NCBI GenBank assembly: GCA_902806595.1
Contig: CADCXC010000009.1
Span: forward strand, 1,922,001-1,986,000
Source: Pyrenopolyporus hunteri
Taxonomy: Eukaryota; Ascomycota; Sordariomycetes; Xylariales; Hypoxylaceae
Length of the DNA stretch: 64,000 bases
Reading direction: 5' to 3'
The position numbers and the translations under genes were made by a program. Below the pieces are notes generated by a model, which was given only the letters and a program-made list of their open reading frames with translations, was not told the origin of the DNA and ran no database searches. Each line of letters begins with the position of its first letter. Within the stretch, counting starts at the first letter, position 1. Positions 11,216 through 24,186 of the stretch are shown here, piece by piece.

Positions 11216-13836
11216 GGCTATGGCTATGGTGAGTGTATATTAATGAGAGACGAGTAACAAACAACGAGAGGACGACGTGTTATACGTCGAAAGCTACCTA
11301 AATAGATCAGGCTCCAAGGACTTAACAACAGCAAAACTGAATAGGTGGGAAGAGAGGCACTTCATGACAGGCCCTGCAGCCAGGACATATATAAGAAAAC
11401 CTCAGCGAGGATGAGCCCCTGGATTGAAACATGAGGTCTATCCATAGCCAATGGTTACAGACTTAGACGCTGCGGATGCTGCAGGCCGACGGCGCTGCTA
11501 CCCTGAGAATACGTAGGTACCTAGGCTTCTTGATACGCCGTTCGTAGGCTTAACTTTTGACGGACGGACAACCCTGCGATTGGCTAGAATCATACTACGC
11601 TTCAGACTATATTTACGTGACGGACGCGAACTTCCACTCTCGGGAAAGGTCCGATACTTTCGGAGTTCTGGGCTGTGGTCGGCCCAGACGAATGCGCACT
11701 CCAGCTGGCGAGAAAGGAAAATTAGACGAGAAGCGAAGGCTAGGAGCTGCCATTAGCCCGTCTTGGCCTCTCCTATTCGTGCCTATTCGTGCCTATTCGC
11801 GGGCCGGCAAGGAATGGTTCTCATCTTTACGGCAAACTACGACTTTAGCTCAAAGGGATACGATAAAGCTATGTGGGAATTTATTACTTCGACAGCGCAT
11901 AGCATCATATTCTAACTTGTCCTGTTCTGTACGCGACAGCTGTTTTCTTGCGCCAAAGTGCGCATCCGTGGCGGGCCTCGTCAGGAGGGGACAAACGTGT
12001 GTCCACCTTATTCGGACCCATAGCGCGAGATGCTAGTGTGCTGCTTCTCGAGGATGCGTCCCTAGGACCCTGGTTGATTCCGGTTGAGGTTACTGCGTAC
12101 GTATTTCTATTATTACTACATAGGAGGAACGCATGTGGGAAAGAGTTGACTTATTAGGCGTATGAGATAGCTAACCAGCCCACTCACACTCACCTGAAAT
12201 TCAAACGATTCCCCCGTTGATTGGTATGTGGCTGTGCCAGTTGCGTCCCCTGTTGTATTAACTCGGCTGTTTATTTGAAATCTGTAAGCATGCAAGTCCT
12301 CCTGCGCGAATCCCCTTCGTTTCATCTCATCCCGCCTGGTGGGGTGAGAATTCAGCTCTGAACTTCCGATTACCTACCCTAATAGTTAGTCGTAGGTAGG
12401 CCGGACCTACATACGTATAGTCCTTAAAAAAGATTGAGTAGTCCCCTCGACTTGTCATTTAGCTAGATACTATCCCAGGGTCCAGACCCGATCGGCCAGG
12501 TACGATGCTTCTAACTAGGTAGGTATTTTAAATTCCTGATCATCTGTTAGCCGAGATCTCCGGCGGGGTCTGACAGTTTCCCACTGACGATCGTATTCCC
12601 TGCATCCCGCATTGGCCGAAATTAGTAATGATCTGTTGATCTCTCAAGGTCGAACCATAGCTACGGAATCATTGACCTAAGCAACCAATTCTACGATCGC
12701 GAATAACGACACTTAAGAGAAGGAAACGCTGAAGAGGGAACATCATCTTGGGGAAATACCGAGACCCCCCAATCCAGGCTTGACATGACTAGAGCAACAA
12801 AAAGCGTTGACTTAAACTTATCCTAAGCTTCGCATAGGATTCGAGCGATAAAGCGGAAAGCCAATTGAATTACTCCACGAACAAAAATACCGCATCGATA
12901 GGTAGTCCATTGGTATCTATAATTTCATTCTGTAGTTATCTCCCCAATAATTTGCTCAGTAGATGCTAAAGCTCAAGTCCACGTTAAACGCAACCAGTTT
13001 CAGGTGGTTCTTGATTTCGCAGTGCCTCGGATTCGATTCGGGTTCGGGCTTTGACAATAGCCGTTTAATATGATCTTTATCTCTGAGTTAAGATCCAAAC
13101 TCTTCGCGTTGCCCTGATTTTATTTTACTTGGATATTGTCCCCGCCACAAACGTAGAGTCGCACCCGATCCTCCTAATTTCCGTATATTTTCTCGAGCCT
13201 CGTTCAAAAACCCATGCTGTTATATAATCACATAGACATATACATAGATACCATCTATGGAAGGGGTATCATCATAGACACGGATCATTTCTGCACATCA
13301 GGACAAGCTTTCTAAAGCGTATTCTTGACCTGCTTCAATTACGCTTGCAGAACGATAGAATGTTTTAAGAGCCCAAGTTTCCCCCCTTGTCTCTGCCGTA
13401 ATTCCTCAATGGGGCTTTGCCTGGGGAGGCGTTAGGATGCGAATATATGCCCGTTTACCCTCATCCTCTGTAGATTAGATACTCAGGCCTCCAGCCTAGT
13501 CAGCACTTATAACTTTGTATAATGATGGAGATGTTCCTCCTACCATAGACTCCGCCTCGAAAGAGGAGGGTTAAACAGGGTATCCTTTTCCTCCTCCGTC
13601 ATCTTGTTGATTCGATAACCTCTCGTAGTCATCTTCGGACTTGGACTCAGGGAACTGCCCATGGGGTCCTCTTCGCGTAGCTAGCTCCCGAAGGTAACTA
13701 AGGTATGTTGGAACTATCGGGACTGAGATGAATATGGGGTTACCGGGGGGTCGGCTCGGCAATTCTTTTCAGCTGCGCTGACGCGGGAGCCTTGTATTCG
13801 AGGGCAAAGCTTATACCGCGCCGATTAGTTCCATAC
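11216..13836. other. intergenic, no supported gene
   Basis: About 2.6 kb with no gene I can support. Three copies of a 10-bp unit (CCTATTCGTG) lie at 11772-11800. A minus-strand open stretch from 12325 ends at a good donor (GTGAGT) near 12195, but I found no partner exon. Short TACC elements occur near 11510 and 12400-12520. Confidence 0.4.
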
Positions 13837-14578
13837 TCAATCGATATAGAGCTCTTCCCTCTGTTTCCTCTTCTCCTCGATGATTCTCTTTTGTCGCCGT
13901 TGTATCCACACAAAACCCAAGACCGCAAGTATGACGAAGACAGGCACAACGAGCCCGGCGGCGATTGCAGTGTTGTTATTGACTCCGTTATTAGACATGG
14001 GCTGATTAGTGGGCTTCGACGGTATTATGGTAGTCCCGCTGAAGGGCTATGTCTTCTGTGAGCGCCTGTAGAATACACGAATATCACAATTGTTGATAAC
14101 TTGATTTCTTACATCACCTGATTCCTCTGTATTCTTGTCTTCGTCTGCTTTAGAAATGGTGAAGTATGGCGAGGACAACAAGACTGGTGCCGAAGCCTTG
14201 GATACTTGTCTTTGAGACCACACTTCCACCTCGTACTTCGCCATTTCTAGATATGGGAGCGGGTATGGTATGTTTTTCCAAAGAAATAAACTCGAATTAA
14301 GCCCGGCTATCATGATATGTGAGAAGTCACTTCTGCCACAGCTCTTGTGGCGATTCCTTACTTGTGATAGTGATCTCCAGTGAATTTGCGCCGTATTCGC
14401 TCGTTTGATTAATGAGTCTCGAGTAAATCGCAAGGGGATAATCGTCTACGTTGGTCGGGTCCCACTGTAGCAATAGATCAGATCCGCGACTGATACCAGT
14501 AAATCCATTCTGGAAGGCTGCTCTGGAGCAGATCCAAAGCCTACTCGTGACTATGATCAATATTGCTGCTGATTTCAT
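13837..14578 (-). CDS. type I membrane protein with Kre9/Knh1-like ectodomain
   Basis: Three exons, 14578-14362, 14306-14113 and 14046-13837, are joined across introns of 55 and 66 bp (donors GTAAGG and GTAAGA) and give 206 residues. A hydrophobic leader covers about residues 1-20. The ectodomain has the pattern NGFTGISRGSDLLLQWDP followed by Ile/Leu-rich strands and ends at SSPYFTIS. This matches the beta-sandwich N-terminal domain of Kre9/Knh1-type fungal surface proteins. After a short Ser/Thr/Pro/Asn stretch comes one transmembrane helix (about 163-185) and a basic cytoplasmic tail with the segment RRQKRIIEEKRKQREE. Most relatives of this ectodomain end in a GPI signal; here the end is a real transmembrane segment plus tail. 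The fold assignment is by eye and moderate. The splice joins and membrane topology are better supported. Confidence 0.75.
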
Positions 14579-17061
14579 ATCTGGCTTTCCCTTGGATTGG
14601 TAATTCGGGTTCGACTGTCTTGTGGCGCCTAGTCGCAATAGACAATTCGGGTACACCTTTTGTAAAGCGATCGAGGCTGGGATTTGGGTACCTATATATG
14701 ATCCTCTTAAGATTTACCTTAGGTAGGTAGTCAGACAATCCTTATTAGGGACATACGATGACATGAAATGTGGCAAACTGGGGATGTCAACGAAGCAGCC
14801 AAGGTCCAGAATAGGCGGATGCGGCTATAATGCCGAACACGCTTTGCGTAGGGATACGTTCCGACTTTTATGTTTTGCCGGTTCCCATCCCTGCCAACTC
14901 CATTACATGTTTCTCTGCGTTAGAGCGGTTCTACTAATGATATCTGCTACACTTCATTTTCACTTGCGATATGAACGTTGTTGCAAGTATTACCGTTCGG
15001 CCATGAGACGTGACGCCTATTCTATGTCCATCTCTACGCCTTCCGCTCCCTTTGGACTGGACTCTCGCAAGTCTTGTAGAGGAAGTGTTAGCAATGTAAT
15101 ATATATACGTATAAAACTCCGTTAAATATTCTCCGGCTGAATACCACCTACGCTACCTTATGTATTATAGTTCCGGAGTGGAGATCACCTGGGTATGAAT
15201 CCGGGATATTTATTATGAGTCTGGCTAAATTGGGTAAGTTATGGCCTACCAATCAGCAGCACGTTTACTTCTATATGACCTATTTGGTTAGAATTTCTAC
15301 AATCTGCTACATCGTCAACACGAGCTAGGAGCCTCACGCATCCATAAAGTCGGTACATGGTACTGCTAATAGTTTATATATATGCGTATGTCAGGGGCGC
15401 GGTGACCCGGCAGCGGGAAAAGGGTAAGGAAGGTTCGCATCAAAAATATTTCCCTTAATTCCAAATAGGAAACGCCAACACAGAGGATAATTGGAAGTAG
15501 CTCCCAAGGTTCTCACTTAGACATTCCCATATGTGCTAGGCAACTTACGCGAGGTATTTAGTCAAAGTATTATTACCTACAGGTAGGTAGCTAAGAGCGC
15601 CCAATTCCTAGATATCGCTCTCCTAAATACTCCTAAGTATAGAGTTACGGCCGAGAGTCTAATTTATGGGCGTAATTCTCTAGGCACCTACCAGGTTTGG
15701 AATATAGGTAAGTACAACCCTACATCTTAAATAGTGACCTAGATACATAGCAAGTATTAAGGGAAAGTGCAACTATTAATCGTCTAAGTCGGCCTGAAAC
15801 ATCCGACAGAACCTTAAAAACAGCTCTTCTCTTATTTCCCGTCCTCGTCGTCTTTTGAACTCCTTCTAAACCACACCTCTATATTCCACGTTAACATCCG
15901 CGTCCACTTTGCGTCAGGATGTTGATAACGGAACAGAGATCATCGTCAATTCATTAGTCCTCTAGGACGCTGAGCCAATGCCAGGCCTTAGTGTGGCATC
16001 GCTGTGTCCTTATGTAGCGTTAAAAAAGGCCGTCCGCTGACACGGGGTTCAGTCGTGGAGCAGACCACGCAACAAACGCCGTTCGCTTGCCACGGCCATT
16101 AGGCACAGCCGTGGAGACAAGACACGTAAAACAACCGCTGCACTGTCACAGCACCAGCGTATAAACGGTGACTTATGACACGGCTCTGTACTACCAAGCC
16201 TAGTCTAGGACAGGTCGGTGCCTCGAGCTTTGGAACATATAGGTGGTCGAGAGACAATTTTCGATTGGGTCGCCAATAGGATATACTTGTGGCTGGGCTG
16301 CCTGCCCATACCTATACTATTAGCAACCGCTTATACGCATCTTCCAGGGCCAAAATCCCGGCCCCCTCCGTTGTTGTTTGCGTTATGGTTCGACACATGA
16401 CCTAGAGCGAGGAACTACATTTCGAATCGAAGGTGACGATGACAAGAAGGCAACATAAAAACAAAGTACACACGGGTTAACCTTCCGCCAAAACTTAAAG
16501 GTTATATTGGATAAAGGTCTATCAATATAAAGATAGGGCCCGGGACCCCCTTTCGTCGATGCTTCCAGGGGCAGTAACGGTTTGCTTTGCTCCTAGGAAC
16601 ATTCGGAATAGGATCTTTGATTCTTGCTCTCCGATCATATTCCATCAAACACCACCTCGGCCCCAATCCGAGAGAGATTAAGCAGATGGCAGCTTACCAG
16701 ATCCTTTGGTCTATATACATAAGGTTATGCAAATTAGAGACACGTGAGAGATGAGGTCGTGTCCACCTGCAAGGAGGGTGAAACTCGTACCTCAATTTCT
16801 TGTCGGTCTTATGTAGCGACGTCGCCATTTAGACGACCGCGTCGCCGAACTGCCCCGGGGCGAGTTAGGCACTAACGCTCGTCCCTTCTCCAGCGCTAAG
16901 TCGACGTGGCGATGGCTGCATCGCGACGTCGTCTAGGGTCAGACACTTCGGGTCCAACGACACGGATCGTCAAGGCGAGGTGGTAGTAATATGTTGTTTG
17001 CCCAACTTCGATCATGACGATATGTGCAAAATATTGGATGGAAGACTAGGCGCCTGCTGGT
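14579..17061. other. intergenic, no supported gene
   Basis: About 2.5 kb. An open frame at 14763-15125 (+) has no domain. AT-rich short runs and scattered TACC elements are present. Nothing else is supported. Confidence 0.4.
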
Positions 17062-17747
17062 CTACATGGAATAGTTCGGCGGTCCATTATACAGGAATAG
17101 GTCCCAGTCACTAGAAGCTGATTCCATAACTGGGTCGTACACTAGATTAGACTCTTGGTAACGGGCAGCCGCTTCTTGCTCGCGCTTGAGTCTCATGTAC
17201 TCTGATTGTAAATCAGAATAGGCCTGGCTGAGGATATCGTTCTTCTTCTGGGCCTCATTGAGTAGAATTTCAAGATCTTTGATACGTTGGTCCTTCCGCT
17301 CTCGATAGGCTCGTTGAGAAGCACGGTTTTGAGCTCTTCGACGCTGCAACGGATAAGTCTTAGCGGATTGGTTCGCAATCATGTCCCAGGAGTAACTTGG
17401 CCAGCTTACAGATAGGACTGAAGGCGGTGCGTTCTTGTACCTGTTCTCGCGTTTCCTCTTCGCTGCAGGTTTAGAAGTAGGCGGGTGCGACTCAGACCGG
17501 GCTGTCTCGCCTGGTCCGTCCGCGAGTCCGGCATTGGGGAACATGCCTTGAAAGGTGATATCGTACTGCAGTTCTACAATTAGTTACGTGGGCTGGTAAG
17601 TTCATGTTGTGAGTCGCGCACCGGCGAATCCATCGGGCTGGAGGTCGAGGAGGTATTTGCGGAATCGAGATACGGGTCTGTGTCACCGCTTATGTACGAC
17701 ACGGTGCGAGAGGGAGATGTAAGATCTGCCGTGTCGACCTCGTCCAT
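17062..17747 (-). CDS. AP-1-type bZIP transcription factor
   Basis: Three exons, 17747-17622, 17565-17410 and 17343-17062, give 187 residues. The 56-bp first intron has a weak donor (GTGCGC), a CTAAT branch site and acceptor GCAG. The 66-bp second intron (GTAAGC...TTGCAG) lies exactly before the basic region. The bZIP spans about residues 90-155. The basic part is RRRAQNRASQRAYRERKD, with the fungal AP-1/Yap signature NxxSQRxxRxRK, then leucine-zipper heptads through ILLNEAQKKNDILSQAYSDL. The N-terminus is short and Ser/Thr/Asp-rich; a basic KRKRENR stretch may be a nuclear signal. No cysteine-rich redox domain of the Yap1 type is present, so oxidative-stress control by that route is not indicated. 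The target genes cannot be read from the sequence. Confidence 0.88.
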
Positions 17748-20700
17748 TTTATTGCGAGCGTAACACGTGTTTGTGATTTTTTATTTTTCCTTTTCCTTTT
17801 CCTTTCTTTTTATCGTCTTCTTGTCATCAAGATTTGGCTCGAGATGAATGTACTAATATAGACGTGTAGGATAGATCGAAAATTGGAACTTCTAGAGGAG
17901 TAGGAAGTGGCTTACGCGGGATAAGGAGACGGTACCGCGAATATATCTTATGTTTCTATCTTCTGCTTGGGGATGGGAGAAGCTTTGGCATGGGTCATGC
18001 GTGAATGATCAACCAAGTTAAAGTCTTACCTACTTGCCTGCATCCTTGTCCTGGCAGCTTGCCTGAGCCTGGGTAGCAAGGCGTTACGCCGTCAACTCGC
18101 AGCGTTGGAAAGGACGCCTTGGTTTGGCATGTATTCACATGTACCTCATCACCCCTGAACCTGCAGGCGGAGCTGCCGTCTAGCCCAGGTCTCCCACCCA
18201 AGCGGTAGAAAGTGAGAGTCCGAAAGCCGGCAAACTTCGACGTGAGTGGGGTCTTTTTCGGAGGTAGGAAACTCGGAAGCTTGGCTTACCTAACGTAGAC
18301 TAACGTAGACTAAAGTGATGCTCGGCGTGAGCATAGAAGGCATTCAGGAGACTTGGGACTCGAGACTTAGGATGTTGTTGGTGAATAGTGGCTTAGGACC
18401 TACTTACTTGGGTATACAGTTAACGCACATTGGAATGGTTTTCCTTGTTGGGATATAAAAAGAAAATCAGAAGGGTAGGGAGAGGGGGGAAATGATGCAG
18501 CGTACAGCTCACAACTTGCCTACCCCCCATCCCCTCGGCCCAACAGGTTGACTTCAGTCACGGCGGACGAACACGATGATTTCAACGTTGCAAACACCAG
18601 ATAAATAAAAAGGTAGATAAAAAAAAAGAAATTTAAGTCGTATAAAATAAAATAAAGTAAAGTAGTAGAGCGACCTCCTTCGATGTAGCTAAGTCTACTA
18701 AGACTCGTGGCGCATGATCGCAAATACCTGCCCGCACCGTTGGATTTACCGCGGGTTTGCAACCAGCTCTGCTTCGTTAGCAGCTCTCCGAAGTTGTTAT
18801 TGAACATACCGAATTCGTCTTTCCCGCTCAGCCCCGTCATATATCTCAGAGACTGGCAATGTCTCGGCAGGCGACCGGGGTGCAGGAGTTAACCATCGCC
18901 TGTCGTTACATAGGACAACCCGATTGCGTCCCCTATTATTGGTCGGTAGGTACTTACCAGGTAGCCATTCTCATCTCGCGCGGATCTCTTGCTGTACCGG
19001 TAACCCGCCTCTCCTTTTGTTTAAACCCGTGTCGCGGAGCCCCTAACCGCTAGCCAGGCTGTGAGAGCCGCGAATTTGCTGAACTTTACGCGGTACCCGC
19101 GCTGCGGCCTCCGGCTGGGCCCTGGATCAATGCGTCCCTTATTCTATGTATGTGCCTAGGTAGGTAAGTAGGTAAGTAAGTACCTAACGACTCGTATTCA
19201 TAACCTTACCACGTCCCCACACCTGAAAGTCGGGTTCAGGAGCGTCACTCCGGAGCCAGGGTCTGGTTGCCTTATCGGTCTGCAGATTCTCGAGCATTGT
19301 GAGATAGTCACGTCTTTCTCCCTATTGAAGAACGGATCCCCCTTCGGCCGTCTAAGTAGGTCATGGGAGCTAGTATGCTGCACTCGCATTGCCCTTAACT
19401 TGACACGCTACTGGGCGGATGCTCGCTTGCTGCTGTCGTTGTAGAATGTGGCCCATCATACAATGCAAGATGATGGCGTCATAATTGGGTATTCTGGCTT
19501 TCTGCGATGTCAGATTCGTCGGCTTTCTTGGTAAATTATGCCAATTTACCAACGCAGAGTTCGTCCAACATAAGCACCTAATCCAGAATGTGAACGATCA
19601 ATAGTGCCAAGACGCGAGTCTTGGATCCATATCAACATCATGTCGTATCAAGCCAACCTGACGCGCTGAAGACTTACCCGTGGGGTAACAAACTTGCATC
19701 TATAGGTACGCGAGGCCGGTAGGTATGGTGACAGGGGGGGCCGGAGGGATCTAGTGGCAGATGAAGAATAATAGGAACAAAATGTGCATAACATGACCCA
19801 ACCAAGGGTTCGTTGGGCGATTGGAGGATACCTTACTCGGAATAAATCGCATCTATCAGGTTTCGCTTAAGGAATTCATTGCAGGTTACATGCGGGAATG
19901 TTGAAGCGGAAAGAGATGTAAGAGGGACGGTCGGGTGGTGGGCGCTGCCCTTTGAATTCTAGAATTCTGACTTGGGTTCCGCCGCTGATCTCTTGGCGTA
20001 TGAGCATGCTTGTATATGCATAGAGATCGGCGGCTACCCCTTATTTGACAATACATGTATATATGCACGTAAAGGTACGTATATAGTCTGCCGTTTTTAT
20101 GTAGGTACCTACTACATGTACCTACCAATTCTTAAAAATAGCGATGCCAGACGTCAACCCCCGTCCCTAGGGGGGATTGACTATTCCCGTGTCCTACATA
20201 CACAAGGTCCCGCATAGGACGAGCATCGAAGTTGAAGCATTCGCCTGGGGAACTAATGGTTTCTGTTCCGGCCACTCATGAACGCTTTTGACCCTCAGCT
20301 TCAAGCTAGAATAAAAGGCGCTGCGTTTATCCCCGGCAATATCACCGATACATACACCCGAATTCTATGTAACAATAGTGCGCGATAAGCTTCACGCATA
20401 TCTCCTCTCTGGGGAAAGGTGGGTTGGACAGTACCTACCTACCTACCTACTTAGACCGTATATAGCAAGCGGATGAAACTTCATGGTAGGGGAGCAAGAG
20501 TTAGGGAGCGCAGAGAATCACCTTCTACCCAACACGAGCGGATACCTCGATATAGAAAGTAAAATAATATAGGGTACCTACCTACTCGAGTTACCTACTC
20601 GAGTTTCAAAACACCTTCATGTAGCAACACTCGAATCCTCACTCGCGAGACACGGTACCCGGCAGGTACCTCTAATAGGCCCAATCAGGCTGATGAGCGA

Positions 20701-22409
20701 TATTAGGCCGTGGGTTTAATAACGGGTTTGGGACACCAACAAACCACAGTACCGTAGGATAGGTTCTTAACATACCTAGGCAGTGGTAAGATCTTGGGGG
20801 TCTCGTGTAGCGTACATGCGCTCGTGGCCCTGCCAAGATGTCGTTAGTATCGTTACAGGGTTGTTCAGGGAGGGCAGACTCAGGCAAGAAACGTGCTTCC
20901 TGACAGGGTTGACCCTTATTTGGGAACTATGCACATATGAGGTGTGTATACTGAGGGACTGCCGGCCGTCCTGCTCACCAGATTGGCTGTGTACTATGTA
21001 TAATATCGACAATTAGTAATACCTAGCTCCTTTTCAGTAACCATATGTAATCAGAATCTTCTCTTTGGGCATGTACCGCGACAGGCTAGTTGTTGTCCGT
21101 AAACCAACAAGTCCCGACTACGCTGGCGGGTTGGTGATATTTGCTGCTCGGCTACATACTTACCCACCTAGGACGTCTACGCTCTATTTCTCGTTCTAGG
21201 GCTGCAGGGTCCAACGGATCAGCATATGCTTGTTGGTTCGACATTCCTCTCGTGTGCGTTTTCATCTCGAATGACATTTTACGTTCGTTAAGTATTGGCA
21301 TATTACTCACTTAGGGAGGTACGTGACGGCTATTTCCTGCCTCCATCTATGCACTAATATATTGATTATTATTATACTTGGGTATTTAGATACGCTCTTA
21401 TGACCTGGTGCTTCATCCGTTCTAGTTTAACCAGGTACCCCGTTAAAAGCAAGCGGACATGCACTCCGCCGTTCCCCGCGGCTTAAAATGCAAGTTTCGG
21501 GGCCCGGATGCAGGCTGACATGGGTACCAATGTGTACATGTCGTGATTCGGGAACAATGCCTTACCTAACTTACCTAATTTAGAATCCATTTATGTAGCG
21601 TAGTAGAGCTGGGAATCCTATGCCATTTACACCTTTACGTAGAGGTGTCGACTACCTACCTACCTACCACCTATGTAAAATTCAATCAAATGAAAACACC
21701 TATGTATTCGGCCTATATTCCCACAATGACGTTAATTGCTAGGATACGAAGCCCTCTAAAGTCTAATCCAAGTACCGAAACCCGAAGTAATACGATATGT
21801 AGCCGATATGTAGCCGATATGTGACCGACACGCGAGCGTTTTACAGCGCCCCTCGCTCTGGCTCCCAAAGTAGGTACCTAGATAGGTACCTTACCTAACC
21901 TTACGAGATTTCGAGCGCTTCGTCGTATGGCGCTCGTAAAGAATCTCCCGAGCTTGGAAGCAGACCTTCGTATGTTCATACCCTGCTACTCACAAATAAT
22001 CTTCTCGCTCCTTGCCAAATCGGTATGCTCGAGTAGTTTTGCAATTCTTATTTTCTTTTTTTTTTTTGATTGGGAATACCAACGAGATCTACGGTGAACC
22101 TCTTAAATCACTCCCGGCGACTTTTCACTCAACCGGTTTAGTTATTCGTCACAACAACGCGGTGATCCGCGCAGGCCCGGTCTGGAAATTATTTACAGCA
22201 TACCCCCAGATGCGCTGTAAAATGAAAGAGGCCTTCGCTTGAGCGGCGAAAAAGTTCAGTCGCTAATTTGGTCATGCGCACATATGCGGTTGGCTTTGGA
22301 AGCGCCCGCAAGTGTCTTCCCAATTAGCTTAGTCAATCCGCCTTTAGGAGAGTCCCCGCCTCGAGCTATGCAGTGTTTCCGAGATGATGTTGCATCACGT
22401 AGTCTCATG
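17748..22409. other. long intergenic region, gene-poor
   Basis: About 4.7 kb without a supported gene. It holds a pyrimidine-rich tract at 17775-17820, TACC/GGTA arrays at about 19155-19190, 20100-20130, 20430-20455, 20565-20600 and 21650-21670, three copies of an 11-bp unit (CGATATGTAGC) at 21793-21825, and a T10 run near 22060. Open frames here overlap on both strands and lack domains. Confidence 0.4.
21793..21825. repeat. 11-bp tandem repeat, three copies
   Basis: The unit CGATATGTAGC is repeated three times head to tail, the last copy with two changes. It is intergenic. Confidence 0.7.
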
Positions 22410-24186
22410 TTATGGCGTTGCGGATAGGCGCTGAAGGCCTTCCTGGGCTTGCGCAGCGCCTTGGTCGAACGCGATTCTTCTGCTCAAACTTAGACTCTCC
22501 TTAAACCTGCGCTTTGCTTCCTCAATGTCGCCAGCCATGGCCGCAATATCTCCGAGGTTGCAGAGAGCCACAGCGCAAGCCTCGTCGCATTCTTCGGTTC
22601 TATCTTCCCCCTGCACTCTCTGCGCTGATTCATAGGCTTGTGAAGCCCAGGAGCGAGCACTGGCTAGGAGAGTGGATCGCGTTGGACGAGCGGGCTTATT
22701 GGATCCGCCGTATTGGGAAGCTTGATCTTCATCTGGTACCGGCTGAATCGGTTGCTGGGCTAGAGAAATGGCTAGATTGTTCACTTTCACGGAACTCCAG
22801 TTAGCATAAAAGCTAAAAACTTTTTGATAGAAAAGAGGTATGATAAAAGGGAGGCGGCGTCGCATGTATTATGATTATGCTTACTCAAAACAGCAGTGTG
22901 ACAGCTATTCCGGGGAGAGAGTGAGACAGCCTGGAGGAAGAGTGGCGCCGCAAGATAGTGCAGCGACTTGGACTCGTAGTGGTTCCCTAAGGCTGTTATC
23001 TGGTCAGTAACTTCTGGGACGGGATAATGAGGTGCTCCAACGGCACCATATACAATGCGCTTTCTCACCTTCGAGGGCACCTCCTATCTGCTCTGGAGTC
23101 ATCCAATCGCCTTCGCCTTCCTTCACACCCTCAACCCGGCGCCTCTGCAATTCTTTCAGGACAGTTTCGACTGCCCATACCAGGTGTTGGCCAGCAGAAT
23201 CGCCCTGAAGGATATGCTCATCGGAATAAAGCTCTCCCAGTTTGACGCTAATTCCAACAGATTTTCCCAGGATTCTTGTCCTCTTGGCCCATAGGTTCTC
23301 CGGTTGTGTGTTTACCTCGGATTCGCTATCCCCCTCTTCTTCCGTCGCGGAGCGCTGCGTCTGAGGAGCACCTACCAGCTTCCCCGAGCTGTCGACCAAT
23401 CCGTCGCGAACGCTTTTCTCCATAACTTCAACCCATTTTTTACAATCTCTGGCAAGCGCCTCCAACACCTCGATAGCATTTCTGTAACTACCAATTTTCT
23501 CGAACCAGGCAGCTAGTTGAATTTTGATCCCCATGACTTCGTCAGAAAAGGGGTCAAGGCCAGCCTCTGAGCATTGCTCCAAGGCGAGCTTGTAATACTT
23601 GAGGGCCAGCTTTGGGTCGGGCGCATAATTGCTATAATATAGTGCGCGGCGAAGGGATTTTGCGATCTGGGGCGGGAATCGGGTGAACTGCCTCGACTGA
23701 AAGTAGGTGAAATATGCGTAAACCACGTATACGGAGATGCCAGCTACGACGGATAAACTTGATACGAGACCCGGCATTAGTACCTCTTATATCCGAATGA
23801 GAGTCGAAGCGGAGATGGCCTTACAGAATAACGGCAATGACAACCTCTTCCGGGCTCTGTCGGTACAGGGAGCGGAGGCTCTGGCCACGGAATGCACCTA
23901 ATAAGGGACGAAGGCTCAAGCCTTGCCTTAGAGCTCGAAGGAGAAGCTTCGGCGGCGGTAGTGGTTTCTGTTGATTTGGTCCATGCGAAGAGGACTGGTG
24001 TCGCGATTGTTGGGAGTCGCAAGCTAGAGTGGCGTCGGGGGATGGAGCTTTGGCCCGACCCGGCTTGGTTCCTATCGAGGAGAACAAGGCGACCGGTCTT
24101 ATGGGACCATGGCAAGGAGAAGTTCGTGTGAATAGGAGGCTGCTACGAACAGCCGGTGACACGGGAGCGCGCGAAACAAACATCAT
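22410..24186 (-). CDS. Mgr3-like mitochondrial TPR membrane protein
   Basis: Four exons, 24186-23825, 23757-23069, 22992-22885 and 22783-22410, join in frame to 510 residues. The N-terminal 80 residues are rich in Arg and Ser with almost no acidic residues, as in a mitochondrial presequence. A hydrophobic helix (about residues 112-138) is split by the first intron; its acceptor is ATCAAG, uncommon but needed for the frame. TPR-like helical repeats follow, with the segments RRALYYSNYAPDPKLALKYYKLAL and NAIEVLEALARDC. Later ones include GNHYESKSLHYLAAPLFLQA, MNNLAISLAQQ and CNLGDIAAMAGDIEEAKRRF. This layout matches fungal TPR proteins related to yeast Mgr3, an adaptor of the i-AAA protease in the inner membrane. 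The name is by resemblance. Starting at 24186 uses the first true ATG; nothing upstream has one in frame. Confidence 0.85.

Noticed and set aside
11557..12325. Several open frames on both strands
   Set aside because: No domain or consistent splice partners were found, although one minus-strand piece ends at a good donor.
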